Positions 44,446-54,873 of a stretch of 64,000 nt of DNA are shown here, one piece after another. The position numbers and the translations under genes were made by a program. The notes under the pieces are model-generated. The model did no database searches. It saw only the letters and a program-made list of their open reading frames with translations, and had not been told where the DNA came from. Numbering within the stretch: position 1 is the first letter of the stretch; each line of letters opens with the position of its first letter. Origin of the DNA: Crossaster papposus (taxonomy: Eukaryota > Echinodermata > Asteroidea > Velatida > Solasteridae); assembly GCA_037893245.1 (NCBI GenBank), contig JBAIAA010000238.1, forward strand, positions 186,001-250,000, read 5' to 3'.

Positions 44446-45406
44446 CGTACACTTTAATCCGAGGTTTTAGCAGACTATGCAAATTTAACGTGAAGCCAAC
44501 AAAAGCCATAATCAAATTTTGCAAAATTGGAGCAGGAAAACCTGCCGCGATGTCACAAGTTCGCGTTCGCTTTCCCACCGAATATGAACCAGCCTTTAGC
44601 ATACGTACTGCCAACCTTCAAACTAAATTATTTAGAATTAATTCAATATACGATACACAAGTACCTGTACATGCAATGTATAATGATCCCTGTTATACAT
44701 GTACCTGTGCCCTTGGCATTTCACAATTGCGCTGATTTCTGATAGAATTATTCTGACATGCCCGCCCAAGCTCTACCTGTTCACTAATTTGCTCTTCAAT
44801 GCCTTCTGGCTTGTGGTTGGCGCGGCGTTGATCAGCCCAAGGAAAGCAATGAGAGAAAATTAAAGGCACATAAATTAAGAAACAATTTGCTGGGAGTGTG
44901 GGGGAGGTTGTTCAAACATCTGTTTTATTTTTTTTGCTTAATAATATGCAGGGATGAAGGATTTTGGTTTACAGATTTAATCTTAGTTTTGTTATGATTA
45001 TAACTGCATGCATGTTTCGTTCGCGTACCTGTTTTTGAGGACCTTCTACCGGTACGTCGCAGGTAGTACGGCGTATGCAAAGAGTTGATAGACCCAGTCC
45101 GTGTTTCGGGAGAATACTTAAATAAAAGAAACTGCAACGACAAAAGTTTGCTTTTTTCCTAGCATAAATCTTTAGTTTTACAGTTACACCCTCGAAAAAT
45201 GGTACATGGAGGAAACTGGTACGTGTTAATAGGTATAGCCAGAATTTAATTTTTAATTGTTGCTAATTAGAAAAATAAAATTATATATTATTATTAAAAT
45301 AATTTAAAACATTTAATATAAAATATTTATTATAAAATAAAACCCTACAAATCCACCCATTCATGACAATTCAAACAATTACCAATGGTGTATCCTATAT
45401 GTACCT
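44446..45406. other. Unassigned intron sequence
   Basis: Nothing supported as a gene. 45355-45410 is a leftover end of the AGGTAG MITE (CAATTACCAATGGTGTATCC) directly against the next element. Confidence 0.45.
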
Positions 45407-45410
45407 TTAA

Positions 45411-45646
45411 CCAGTTCGCGCCTGGATTATTTTAACATCACCGAGCATCGAGGCGCGGGATTATTTTTAACAAAACTCGATCAGAGGCGGGTTCAGGCCG
45501 ATAGTACCGAGAAGCACACCCATGCTTTTCCGGCCTTGCTCGCTGCTGACAGACATTTCCGGCCTTGCTCGTGATGTGTTTATGCGTCATCTGTTGTAAA
45601 TCGGGGGAAAACTCTGCGTTTATATACGTCCTCCGGCGCGAACTGG
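45411..45646. mobile_element. TTAA-flanked MITE, CCAGTTCGCGCC family, copy 1
   Basis: Terminal repeats CCAGTTCGCGCC and complement, TTAA at both sides (45407-45410, 45647-45650), 236 bp. Inner words are TTTTAACATCACCGAG, CGCTGCTGACAGACATTTCC and ATATACGTC. Confidence 0.87.
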
Positions 45647-45745
45647 TTAAACAAATTCGATTTAATAAAAGCCACTGCTAGAAAAGTGCCCTAGTTAAGA
45701 TTGTTTTCCCCCTCCTATTGAATCCTGATGTGGTTTTCATCCCAG

Positions 45746-45869
45746 GATCCAGACTTGCGAACCTGCCATGGCGAGACTGCGTTACACCGAGCTGCAATGA
45801 ATGGCAACATGGACTGTGCTAAGGTGCTGATTAGCAGAGGTGCTCAGACACACATACAAGACCAAGCAG
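45746..45869 (+). CDS. Ankyrin-repeat protein, exon 3
   Basis: The 124-base exon between TTTCATCCCAG and CAG|GTATGG enters in phase 0 and leaves in phase 1. It encodes DPDLRTCHGETALHRAAMNG and the rest of one full ankyrin repeat (G-x-T-A-L-H-x-A-A, then LI-x-x-G-A). The intron before it is about 10 kb. Confidence 0.85.
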
Positions 45870-46109
45870 GTATGGTTATGAGACAACGGCGCACCCAGGA
45901 TTTTGTCTTAGGGGGGCTTAAAGAAAACTTTATTCTCCAAAATTAACTAGGCCTAGTATATGTATGTATAAGGGGTGGATCCAGGATTGTTAAAATGTGG
46001 GGGGGGGGGGGGGGGGGGCGGGCGTGAAAAATGTTGACCGACAAATGGTATATTGCCCACTTTAAACGATAACAATGCACAACTAACAAATAAGGTATTG
46101 TCCCTTTAA

Positions 46110-46348
46110 CCAGTTTGCGCCGGATGACGAATATAAACGCAAAGTTTTCCCCAGATTCAAAACGGATGACGCATAAACACGCCACGAGCATGACCGGAAA
46201 TGTCTGTCAGCAGCGAGCAAGGCCGAAAATTCGTGAATGTGCTTCCCGGTACTGGCGGCCTGAACCTGCTTCGGATCGGATCGAGTTTCGTTAAAAATAA
46301 TCCCGCGCGTCGGCTCAGTGATGTTAAAATAATCCCGGCGCGAACTGG
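46110..46348. mobile_element. TTAA-flanked MITE, CCAGTTCGCGCC family, copy 2
   Basis: Inverted relative to the copy at 45411: CCAGTTTGCGCCGGATGACG at the left and GGCGCGAACTGG at the right, TTAA on both sides (46106-46109, 46349-46352). Confidence 0.87.
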
Positions 46349-47231
46349 TTAAAAAGCACATGAAGCAAGATATATGAGATGGAGGGACCCCCCCCCCCCC
46401 CCCCCCCCCCCCCCCAACTCTGTGGTGGTCTGTGTTGGCTGAATATTGTGGTTTCTCAGGAAGTCTGTTTAGGTTTTTATGGGGAGGGGGGGGGGGGGGA
46501 GGCATACACGTACATTAGGTAACAATAGTCTAGATAGTGTATAATTATAGGGGGGCTAAGCAGGGGAGTCCCTCGGTCTTATATCGTGCTAGGTACATGT
46601 ATACCAAAAAGGGCCATTTACAAATGATTTACAAAGAAATCAGCACGGTGTAAAGGGCATTTGATTTGATGCAAAAATCCCTGGACAAATAAAATTTAAA
46701 AATACCTGGGAGCGGTTCTCAGTCAAGCTACCATGAAAGTGGATTGTATAGTCTGTGGTTGCCATGCCAATTTCCCCGGTAACTATGGCGACATCTGAAA
46801 TCCAACCTCTTCAATTTGTTTCTGAGTCTCTTTCCCAGGGGATATTTAATTTGTGCCTATAGATACATACATTGTGTACATGCTGATCTACATCTTAATA
46901 TATGTACAAACCTCGGTTAAAATTTAGGCAGAAAATCTCAAGCGTTTCCTTAATTGCGTTGGGATACTCTGAGCCTGGGGCCTGATGAGGCCCACGAGGA
47001 AAGGCAAACTGATTGGACAACAGATCCAAAACATTACATGATTAATAGTACACGGTATGAGCTTGGCATATCTTGCGGCGGAACAAAATATTGTAGCAAG
47101 CTACTGTACTTTACAGTAGGTTGTGACGATAACATATGACACAAGCAGACGTGCATTTATGTTTAAAGTACTTGTATGTACATAAAAGGTTAGGTGAGGG
47201 GTTATGGCAAAATGAGACGGATACAATTTAA

Positions 47232-47610
47232 AGGTAGTATACACCATTGGTAGTTGCTTGAATTATCATGAATGGTTAGATTTGGGGGGTTGTATTTTAA
47301 AGTAAATATCCTTAAACTGACCTGTCTGAAGTTTTACAATCATGAATGCCGAGAAAAGCACGAAAAACAGCGTTTGTTTTCAACCGGCGTCGAGCAGTTA
47401 TTCTTATGTTATCTTTGTTTTTTCGCGATTGCCGGACAGCGATCGCGAATTTTTCTTTATAAAATTCAATTTTTCAGAATAATTACAGGATATCTAGCGC
47501 AATCATTTTGCTGGATGCCTAGATTCATTATTTACTTTCAAATGAGTAAGATATTTCTTAATAATTCGGTAGAAAATATTTTTGATATCTGCAAATGGTG
47601 TATTCTACCT
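47232..47610. mobile_element. TTAA-flanked MITE, AGGTAG family (379 bp)
   Basis: AGGTAGTATACACCATTGG at the left, the complement of AGGTAGAATACACCATTTG at the right, TTAA at 47228-47231 and 47611-47614. This copy has a GCGATTGCCGGACAGCGATC centre. Confidence 0.88.
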
Positions 47611-48083
47611 TTAAATAAATAATTGTTATGGAAGAATAGTACAGATCATTTCATGGCAATTTGGATGAGATATATGACATAATTATATATTACACCATAT
47701 ATCTTAATACTGTATTGTAATGCTCCCTGTCGAAACCCCACCCCTTTCTCCTCGCTTCTGCATTCCCACCCTATCCATACCCTTATGAGCTATTATTTGA
47801 GTTTATTTATTTCCAATTCAGACTCATACATGTAGTTCCATATTCCATGAAATAATATTCATCATATTTCCAATTTGCCTATAAAATACATATTGGAGGT
47901 GTAGACCATCGTCACATATACCAGACATATATATCCATTGCCATGGAAATATAATATGTCAAAGCCATGCCTGCACACAATTACTACCCCCTGGGAGAAA
48001 ATCTGTGTATCTGATTGAATTAGTTGTCCTCCCTAGGGATGTTGCTTATGGACCATAAAATCCACTTATTTAGGACCCTTTTA

Positions 48084-48376
48084 TATGTGACCTGTCATCA
48101 CAAAATGAGCGTAAAGTCGCACGGAGAGATTTCCCAGTACGGCCAGTCAAAGTCAAAATTTGACTATGCCTTCCTTTGGGCGTTCACACAATTTCTCGCA
48201 AGAAATGCCCGTTTTCTCATAATCTCTGTATTAAGACTCCAGACTAAAAAATAAAAATAAAAAAAATATTGAGTATCAAACCTCCAAGTGTTATATACCA
48301 TTGGAAAGCTCTGTTTCCACAGAATTAAATTAATTTTGCCGACTTTACGCTCATTTTGTGATGACAGGTCACATAT
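48084..48376. mobile_element. TIR element, TGTGACCTGTCATCAC family
   Basis: Ends TGTGACCTGTCATCACAAAA and complement, about 290 bp. Further copies lie at 56492-56890 and, partial, at 36175-36255. CATTGGAAAGCTCTGTTTCC is a shared inner word. Confidence 0.78.
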
Positions 48377-48491
48377 ATCTCGACATGTCAGCATTTCAAG
48401 AGATATGGGGTTTTGCCACCTGGGTAGTAGTAACATGATTAAGACACTGATTGGTATTATTTTGTTTCCATTTGTTGATTTTTGTTCTCAG

Positions 48492-48662
48492 GATGCACTC
48501 CCTTGCATTACGCGGCAGGCAACGGTCACCTTGTACTGGTCAAATGGTTGATCCACGAGGCCAGAGTAAGCCTGACCCCTCAGAGCAAGAAAGAACGGAC
48601 GCCTAGGACATTCGCTAAGAAAAACGGACACAGAAAAGTGGTGCTCTTCCTGGCTGAAATGG
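48492..48662 (+). CDS. Ankyrin-repeat protein, exon 4
   Basis: The 171-base exon follows TTTTTGTTCTCAG, enters and leaves in phase 1 and ends at ATGG|GTGAGG. It encodes GCTPLHYAAGNGHLVLVKWL, the strongest ankyrin signature in the gene, and a degenerate further repeat (TPRTFAKKNGHRKVVLFLAE). A MITE of the AGCCCTGTTCGC family begins 30 bases after the donor. Confidence 0.87.
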
Positions 48663-48691
48663 GTGAGGGAAAAAAGCTAGGTTGTCTTATA

Positions 48692-48947
48692 AGCCCTGTT
48701 CGCACTGGACTTTTTTTAATAAAACTTACCGAGACGATGGGTACTTTTCCCATTTTAAGTCCAGTGCGGACAGCCTACGACGTTTTCCTCTCAGTTACTT
48801 TTCCCGAGTCCAGTGGTTACTTTTACCGGCCAACTGCTGCCCGGGAAAACTTCCCAGGTAACTTTTCCCTAGACGATAAGTCCAGTGCGAACAGCGCGAG
48901 TCGGTAAAAGCGGCTTAGGAAAACGTACATCCGGCCCCCTAGTGCGA
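48692..48947. mobile_element. Diverged MITE of the AGCCCTGTTCGCACTGG family
   Basis: The left end AGCCCTGTTCGCACTGGACT matches 37719 and the interior runs in parallel (GAGACGATGGGTACTTTTCC). The right end is degraded (CCCTAGTGCGATAG). Confidence 0.7.
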
Positions 48948-50182
48948 TAGTCTGAACAAATCAAGAGAACCAATTATGCTTTTGTAGTCGGGTATACTCA
49001 CCTCACTATAAAGATTAAATGGAGCAATTTGTAGACATATGAGAATTGTAAGGTCAGAGAATCGGAGAAATGTGTAATCAGTTGCAAGAAAAATGTGAAA
49101 TAACTAAATATGAAAAATTAAAAGCAGTATTTGAAAAAAAATCTGGTTTTTTTTCCAGGCCTGGTCGGTTAACCAGTTGGGAATCGATACAAAATACCAC
49201 TTTACTTGAAAATGTCAGCATACCGGGAGCCATTATTTTACAGGATGCTTCAGACTGCCATTTCTGGCTCGGATGTGACTTTGGTGGTGCACTGTGGATA
49301 GGATGCATTCAAGCCGTTCAAAGTGCCCTCTATAAATTGCACACCCCTACATGTACAGCAACGAACCCTTCATTATAATGTAGCTCTAAAAGACCAGATA
49401 TTTTCAGCATGCTTAGAGAGAAAAAAACACCTCTAGCCCCATCAAACACTGACAGCTCTGTCAATATTGAGATTTGAAGTGGACCATCCTTAAGTAGACT
49501 GTAGCGGCAAGATCCATACAATGTACACTTGTAGACGGGCATTTTTATATGGAAGCAAAGCGTGTGTATGTGCAAACAGTATGACATGTGTTAGGGAACC
49601 TAAATCGGGGATTAGCTGGAATTGTGGGTTTTTTTCGGGGTTTTTTCGCCACAATTTTATTTGTTAGTTTTTGGAGAGAATTTTTTTTTTCTTCTGAACA
49701 AAATAAAATGCTACAGTATATTGTCTAGTCAAGTATTTAGGTCGAGCCAAATCGAAACACAAATATTTGAAAACTATACAGTGTGTCAAGATTGAAATAC
49801 TCGAAATACTCGAAATACTCGAAAAGTACATTATTTATTACCCTAAGGATTCCTATCCAGCCAAACTCCAACACAGGGTTTTGGTGGAGTCCAGCTGTTA
49901 GTGCACAGTTGTAAGCTTCACATGTTGACTGCCAACTACGAGTATAGTCGTACAGGTAGCATAGAGGAATTCTCCATGATCGTAGTAACAGGTGTACCGG
50001 ATTCTGCCACTACGAGTATACTCGTAGAAAATGAAAGCTTTTTGTATTGTAAACTAAATACGCTGGCATCACTGATAACACAACAAACACGCTGCTGGCA
50101 GTGCTAAGGGTATACATGTTTATGTTCAAATAATTGTTTTTCCGTTTACAAAAAAAGGTTTCTATTAATAAGGCATACAACA
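48948..50182. other. Unassigned intron sequence
   Basis: Notable small items are a tandem CGAAATACT run (about 49799-49828) and an 18-bp perfect palindrome CTACGAGTATACTCGTAG (50012-50029) with an imperfect partner at 49937. No gene is seen. Confidence 0.45.
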
Positions 50183-50970
50183 ACAAAATGTTATGTTGGC
50201 GTAACCCAACCGACCCTAAAAATACGGCCGACCCTGGATATTATTTTTTTCAAGGGACAAGATTTAATTATTAAAATCTATATAAATCTAGTTATAAATA
50301 TGTTTGAAACCATTTCTGACCGTTTCTCATTGTTGTGTGTGTGGATTGTGTATATATTGAACCTGGACACGCACGTAAAAGAACCCAGTCATGCTTATCG
50401 CTAAGAGAAGAGGTTCGCCCCGGTGTTTCTGGCATTTCGTTCATCCTCCTTCAGGTTTCCTCAGGCTTACGAGCTTACAGTGTCTTGGGCGCTTTTTGAG
50501 GAATCCTCGGTTTCATTGCCGAAAGAAATAATAGATAATAGATAATGTACATGTACATACGGAGATAGATGCACCAAGTAATATACGTTGTACATGTATA
50601 GTCCCGTCCCCGACTCCCACTATACTGCGCTGCATTTCACAATGGTGAATACACGGGCTGCTTTCTTGGAAGTCTGATTCTCTGCAATTAAAAATATGGT
50701 AGCCTCGTCCTTGACTGTTTCACGGCGCGTACTGCTACATACAATATTAAACATAATTGGCTATTTATTTCGTGTTCAAAAAATAATTCGTTACAATATA
50801 AATTATTTTAAAAGTATGTGTGTAGCCTTGTTTTCTTTTGTTATCGTGTATCAATACCGGCTTAAACAATTAGAAAACATCATTTTCATTGCTGGGAGGG
50901 AAAAAATAAATAAATCCCTACCTACCTACCCTATTTGTTTGGGCCCGTTACGCCAACATAACAATTAATT
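50183..50970. mobile_element. TIR element, TGTTATGTTGGCGTAAC family
   Basis: The ends are TGTTATGTTGGCGTAACCC near 50185 and the complement of TGTTATGTTGGCGTAACGG near 50960. The first 200 bp reappear inverted at 55100-55310. No coding region was identified. Confidence 0.6.
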
Positions 50971-51173
50971 TTGTTATGCCCAAGTATGTGCATGCGTAAA
51001 ATGCTTGGCAAATAGGGGCGCCCTGTAAAATTATGCCTTGCAGTCAACGTGTTAACCCCTCTCAGAACCTATTGAGCTTAATACTTTCTGAGTAATACAT
51101 GTACTTTGTATGGTATGTGACCTAAAATGTTTCTGTCTGTGTTTCTGTCTCTCCCGTCTTCATCTTACTACAG

Positions 51174-51214
51174 AAAACAAACAGTCTGGCTTTGACTGGC
51201 TCGGGAGCTCTTGA
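51174..51214 (+). CDS. Candidate last coding exon of the ankyrin-repeat protein
   Basis: Behind an excellent acceptor (a long pyrimidine tract ending CATCTTACTACAG) the phase required by exon 4 gives ENKQSGFDWLGSS and a TGA at 51212-51214. The total coding length then is a multiple of three. The choice rests on splice-site quality and phase only; another downstream exon could be used instead. Confidence 0.35.
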
Positions 51215-51508
51215 TCGGCACGTCACAGTGACACCGACTTTGTATGTGCAAACAGCAGATATTATGAGCCGTCGTGGACAAAACGTCTCAGGGAATTGGC
51301 CTGATGGGCAGATGGGGTGACTGACAGTACAAATAATGTGAAAAAAAAGCTTATTGGCTATTGTGAGGCGTTCTGGCAAAATGTGACCGAACCATGCACA
51401 GACCTCAAAAATGCCAATTAGTGAACGGGACAATTTTCAGATTGATCAATATTTTTATTCTTTATGTCTGCTAACCATATTTGTTTTAAAAAAGTAAGAA
51501 AGTGTTAA

Positions 51509-51742
51509 CCAGTTCGCGCCGGGATTATTTTAACATCACCGAGCCCACGGGCGGGATTATTTTTAACGAAACTCGATCCGAAGCGGGTTCAGGCTGATAG
51601 TGCCGGGAAGCACACCCACGCATTTCCAGCCTTGCCCGCTGCTGACATACTTTTCCGAACTTGAACTTGGCGTGTTTATGCGTCATCCGTTTTGAATTTG
51701 GGAAAATGTTTGCGTTTATATACGTCATCCGGCGCGAACTGG
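51509..51742. mobile_element. TTAA-flanked MITE, CCAGTTCGCGCC family, copy 3
   Basis: CCAGTTCGCGCCGGG to CCGGCGCGAACTGG, TTAA at 51505-51508 and 51743-51746, same orientation as the copy at 45411. Confidence 0.87.
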
Positions 51743-51770
51743 TTAAGTGTTTGTTAAGAATAATTGTTAA

Positions 51771-52005
51771 CCAGTTTGCGACCGATGACGTATATAAACA
51801 CAAAGTTTTCCCCAGATTTAAAACGGATGACGCATAAACACGCTACGAGCAAGGCCGGAAATGTCTGTCAGCAGCGAGCAAGGCTGGAAATGCGTGGGTG
51901 TGCTTCCCGGTACTATCGTCCTGAACCCGCCTGGGATCGAGTTTCGTTAAAAATAATCCCGCCCCTCGGCTTGGTGATGTTAAAAATAATCCCGGCACAA
52001 ACTGG
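51771..52005. mobile_element. TTAA-flanked MITE, CCAGTTCGCGCC family, copy 4
   Basis: Inverted with respect to its neighbour 28 bases away. CCAGTTTGCGACCGATGACG at the left, GGCACAAACTGG at the right; TTAA at 51767-51770 and TCAA at 52006-52009. Confidence 0.82.
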
Positions 52006-52278
52006 TCAAGTGACTGTAAGAGAATAACAGTCTCAACTATTCTGTGAAATCACAGCATCTGGTGGGCTGTGATTTCCGTTTAAAAATTGTCTTCAAAATA
52101 ATATTTCTACCCCACAATAGTTCAAGAGACCCATCATTTAGAAGCAAGTTGTATCATATTTTGAACTTTAATTTGTGTGTACTGGTATTTTATTGTTATC
52201 TTGCTCGTTGCTTTGTACTTCAAATGTGACCTGCTCCAGGAAAAGGTGACATAAGTCGCGCTGTGCATTTATGAGTAA

Positions 52279-53704
52279 TTAGACCACAGGGCATGGCTGC
52301 AAAATGTGCTCAGAAATCAATTTCCTTGCTGCACCTCTTGAATCTAAGTGGAATCACTGCAGTCTGTTAGCTGGGATCATGTGGATCACGAAAAACCAAA
52401 ATCCCCAATCGCAAGTTCACCAGTTAATTAAATATTTGCATTTTAATCACCTGTGTATAACGGGCGCCCTCTATTGACCAGGATTGGAAAGCTGTGTACA
52501 TTTTCAATGGGAAAAGATTGCTTATTGCAGTTGCTTGCTCAAAAGGGAATCTACAGAGACAGAATTCGATTAAAGAGGAATTAGGATGTATTTTAATGTC
52601 TTAATACAAATTTTGTTCATTGCCATAATTTGAACTTTTTAATAGAGTGTCATTTTTTTATTGTTATTGTTTGATTTTTGTATTATAATTGTTTAATCTT
52701 TTTTTTTAGGGGGGGGGGGTTAAAAATCTAAATGTAAATTGTATGAACAAAATATATACACGACCCGAGTTTTTTTTTAGCTTTAGTCTTTGATACATGT
52801 TTATGCGTGACGGTAAAACTGAAATTTGTCCATGTCTTTAACAATGTAGGTGTGAGTGGGTGAACAACAACTCGTACCGATTTACATTTAATACACAATT
52901 CTGTTAAAACAAACATTTTGCCCATTCCCAGCTAAATTTTTATTAGGGAGAGTCAGATGGAAATCAGACTGTGTGATACAATGTTTCTGTGGTGACAAGA
53001 TCCTTCCCTTCGATCTGTGAGAGCAGCCACTGATCTTCTTTTTTCCTCGCTGCTTCCAGAAGCTTTCCTACAGTTAGCGTCTGGCATTGTGAATGTTTGT
53101 CAAGGACAGTTGTTCGGGTCTTTTTGTCCAAACTCCACCTCTGTTCTCTTTTTTTAACGGCATATACTCAACTACATCACGTACTGTTGACAATGCGGAT
53201 TCCTGCGGTACATCAACCAGTGCGTGTACGATTGGAATGCCGATATGATCATCTCCGCCTTTTCGGCGATTTTTGCTTGGGTACATTTTCCCACCTACCG
53301 GCACAAGCGTGGAATTTTTTTAAAACTCTTTTCAGAGAACAACAAAACCCTGGAATCTGCATCTGAACCGTGCATAATACACTTTTTCTTGTTCAAATCG
53401 CTATCATCTGAGCAGCTCGTGTCAACAGCGCCTACGCTCGCTCTATTTTACAACGCCCGCTATTGGTCCATTTTCCCACTATTCGCACAAACGTGCCGCA
53501 CCACGACAGAAGGGCCTCGTTGATTGGTCGTTGGAAAACATGAATTTTAAATTGAGATTTTATCGAGTACTGGTTCGCAGACCGTTTGGGGATTTTATTT
53601 ATGAGTTTCCCAACAACTTCCTAAGTAGTTTAAAGTAAAATGTATATAGATTCACGATATGCGTCAAGAAGGTGCAAGATAATCGGCCATGCCCTGTGGT
53701 CTAA
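52279..53704. mobile_element. Inner TIR element with TTAGACCACAGGGCATGGC ends
   Basis: The left end TTAGACCACAGGGCATGGC is mirrored at 53686-53704. Between them is a degenerate minus-strand reading frame and a G run at 52710-52719. It is 1.43 kb long, so it could once have been protein-coding. Confidence 0.65.
52975..53485 (-). pseudogene. Decayed mobile-element reading frame
   Basis: Minus-strand frames with protein-like composition run in sequence through the inner element: SDDSDLNKKKCIMHG and VLLFSEKSFKKI first, then GIPIVHALVDVPQESAL, then LTVGKLLEAARKKEDQWLL followed by LVTTETLYH. They lie in different frames, with a break near a run of seven T at 53147-53153. The pattern (a C-x-x-x region followed by an L-x-x-AA...LV-x-x-E-x-x-YH motif) resembles N-terminal zinc-binding regions I associate with repetitive ORFs of marine invertebrates. 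The precise family is not identified. Confidence 0.4.
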
Positions 53705-53974
53705 ATGGCCGGTTAAAGTTAATAGGGTAAATATTTTTGTCTTAAATGACATCTTTAATATCCAAAGTTTCAGATTTAATTAACAACAAGCTGGAATTTG
53801 ATAAATAAAGTGAAACGAAACCTTTTAAGAGTGCATGGTTCCAATGTATTGTCTTAGTTTTGAAGCCTGTTTTCTCATTTTGAATTCCATGGAACCATTA
53901 ATATGCAAAAACGTCATATCACTGGAACGGGAGGGGCTATGGAGCTGTACTATGTACCAAATGAAAGCTTATAT

Positions 53975-54214
53975 CCAGGGGCCAATTTCACAAAGCTGCT
54001 AAGCACACAAATTTGCTTAGCATGAAAATTTGTCATTGGTAAAAACAAGGTTACAGACCAAATGTTCACGTGATCTTTATTGTTTTTGATTGACAATCAG
54101 CTGGTTTTTTGCTTAGCATGAAGAATTTTGGCTGATAAATTGTTTTTATTGAGCAAGACCTTTTTGTGCTAAGCAAATTTGTGTGCTTAGCAGCTCCGTG
54201 AAATTGGCCCCTGG
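53975..54214. mobile_element. TIR element with CCAGGGGCCAATTTCAC ends
   Basis: The 240-bp element has ends CCAGGGGCCAATTTCACAAA and the complement of CCAGGGGCCAATTTCACGGA, then GCTGCTAAGCACACAAATTT on both sides. hAT-like by the CAGGGG end, but no 8-bp duplication was found. Confidence 0.72.
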
Positions 54215-54221
54215 ACTTTTC

Positions 54222-54585
54222 AATTCGGGCGATTCACAATGCAGTGCGCCACCAAGCGTTTGACTCAAAAGAGCCACTTTTAAACTTTACGGTCGACTTC
54301 TTCCGTATATCATACTGTAGTGAAATATCTATTCTTCATTGTTCACGCGAGGTACAACACAAACATAAATGTATCCGGAAGCGTCGTTGATTAAAACATT
54401 GTTATTTGCAGAACAAAATTGGAGCTTTAATAGTGCGCGTCCAAAAAGACGTAAAAACTGATGAGTTCATGCAAAATGAATACAGTTTTTCAAACTGATG
54501 CCGACTTTTTCCCAAGATGCACTGCGGGTATAGCAGGATTTGCGCCTCCAACGGCAGCTTCTAGGTATTGTGAATCGCTCGAATT
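54222..54585. mobile_element. TIR element with AATTCGGGCGATTCACAAT ends
   Basis: Ends AATTCGGGCGATTCACAAT and complement of AATTCGAGCGATTCACAAT, 364 bp. The first 260 bp are nearly identical to 62085-62345, immediately upstream of the RING gene. Confidence 0.75.
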
Positions 54586-54633
54586 ATGTACATAACACCA
54601 CTTTTTGTTTTTGCGACTTATGTCACCTTTTCC

Positions 54634-54847
54634 CAGGGTTGTAGTCGAGTCCCTGCAAGTCCTTTCACAAGTCCTTTCGTGAAGCCAGTCGCAAGTCCCT
54701 TCATAAAGGCAGTCACAAGTAACTGGATGAACAATGACAAAGGAATGCCTTTGTCAAAGCTGATTTGAATAGCTTGTGATTTAAATTTGAACTGAAGGAC
54801 TTGTGATGGACTTGCAGGGACTTGTGATGGACTCGACTACATCCCTG
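54634..54847. mobile_element. hAT-type MITE, short form (214 bp)
   Basis: CAGGGTTGTAGTCGAGTCCC at the left, the complement of CAGGGATGTAGTCGAGTCC at the right, and a perfect 8-bp duplication CCTTTTCC (54626-54633, 54848-54855). It contains two units of the 12-bp sequence that is amplified at 36475. Confidence 0.93.
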
Positions 54848-54873
54848 CCTTTTCCAGAAGCGGGTCACAAATG

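Larger units (their letters stand above)
45870..48491. other. Intron 3 of the ankyrin gene with MITEs and G/C tracts
   Basis: Besides the elements listed separately, it holds homopolymer tracts: G at 45999-46018, C at 46388-46415 and G at 46486-46499. The remainder, including 46500-47230 and 47615-48083, is unassigned. Confidence 0.5.
52221..54873. mobile_element. Composite transposon nest, 2.65 kb
   Basis: The outer ends are inverted repeats: CAAATGTGACCTGCTCCAGG and AAAAGGTGACATAAGTCGC at the left, the complement at the right (54608-54873), where the hAT MITE at 54634 has split it. Inside are an inverted-repeat unit at 52279-53704, a CCAGGGGCC-ended unit at 53975-54214 and a unit at 54222-54585. 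Confidence 0.7.

Noticed and set aside
48024-48436. Frames on both strands around the TGTGACCTGTCATCAC element
   Set aside because: The same peptide (FLARNCV) appears at 56506-56841 because the MITE is repeated; not a gene.
49070-49378. 102-codon frame with a plausible composition
   Set aside because: No motif, no splice partner in phase with the ankyrin gene, and a frame of similar length on the other strand.
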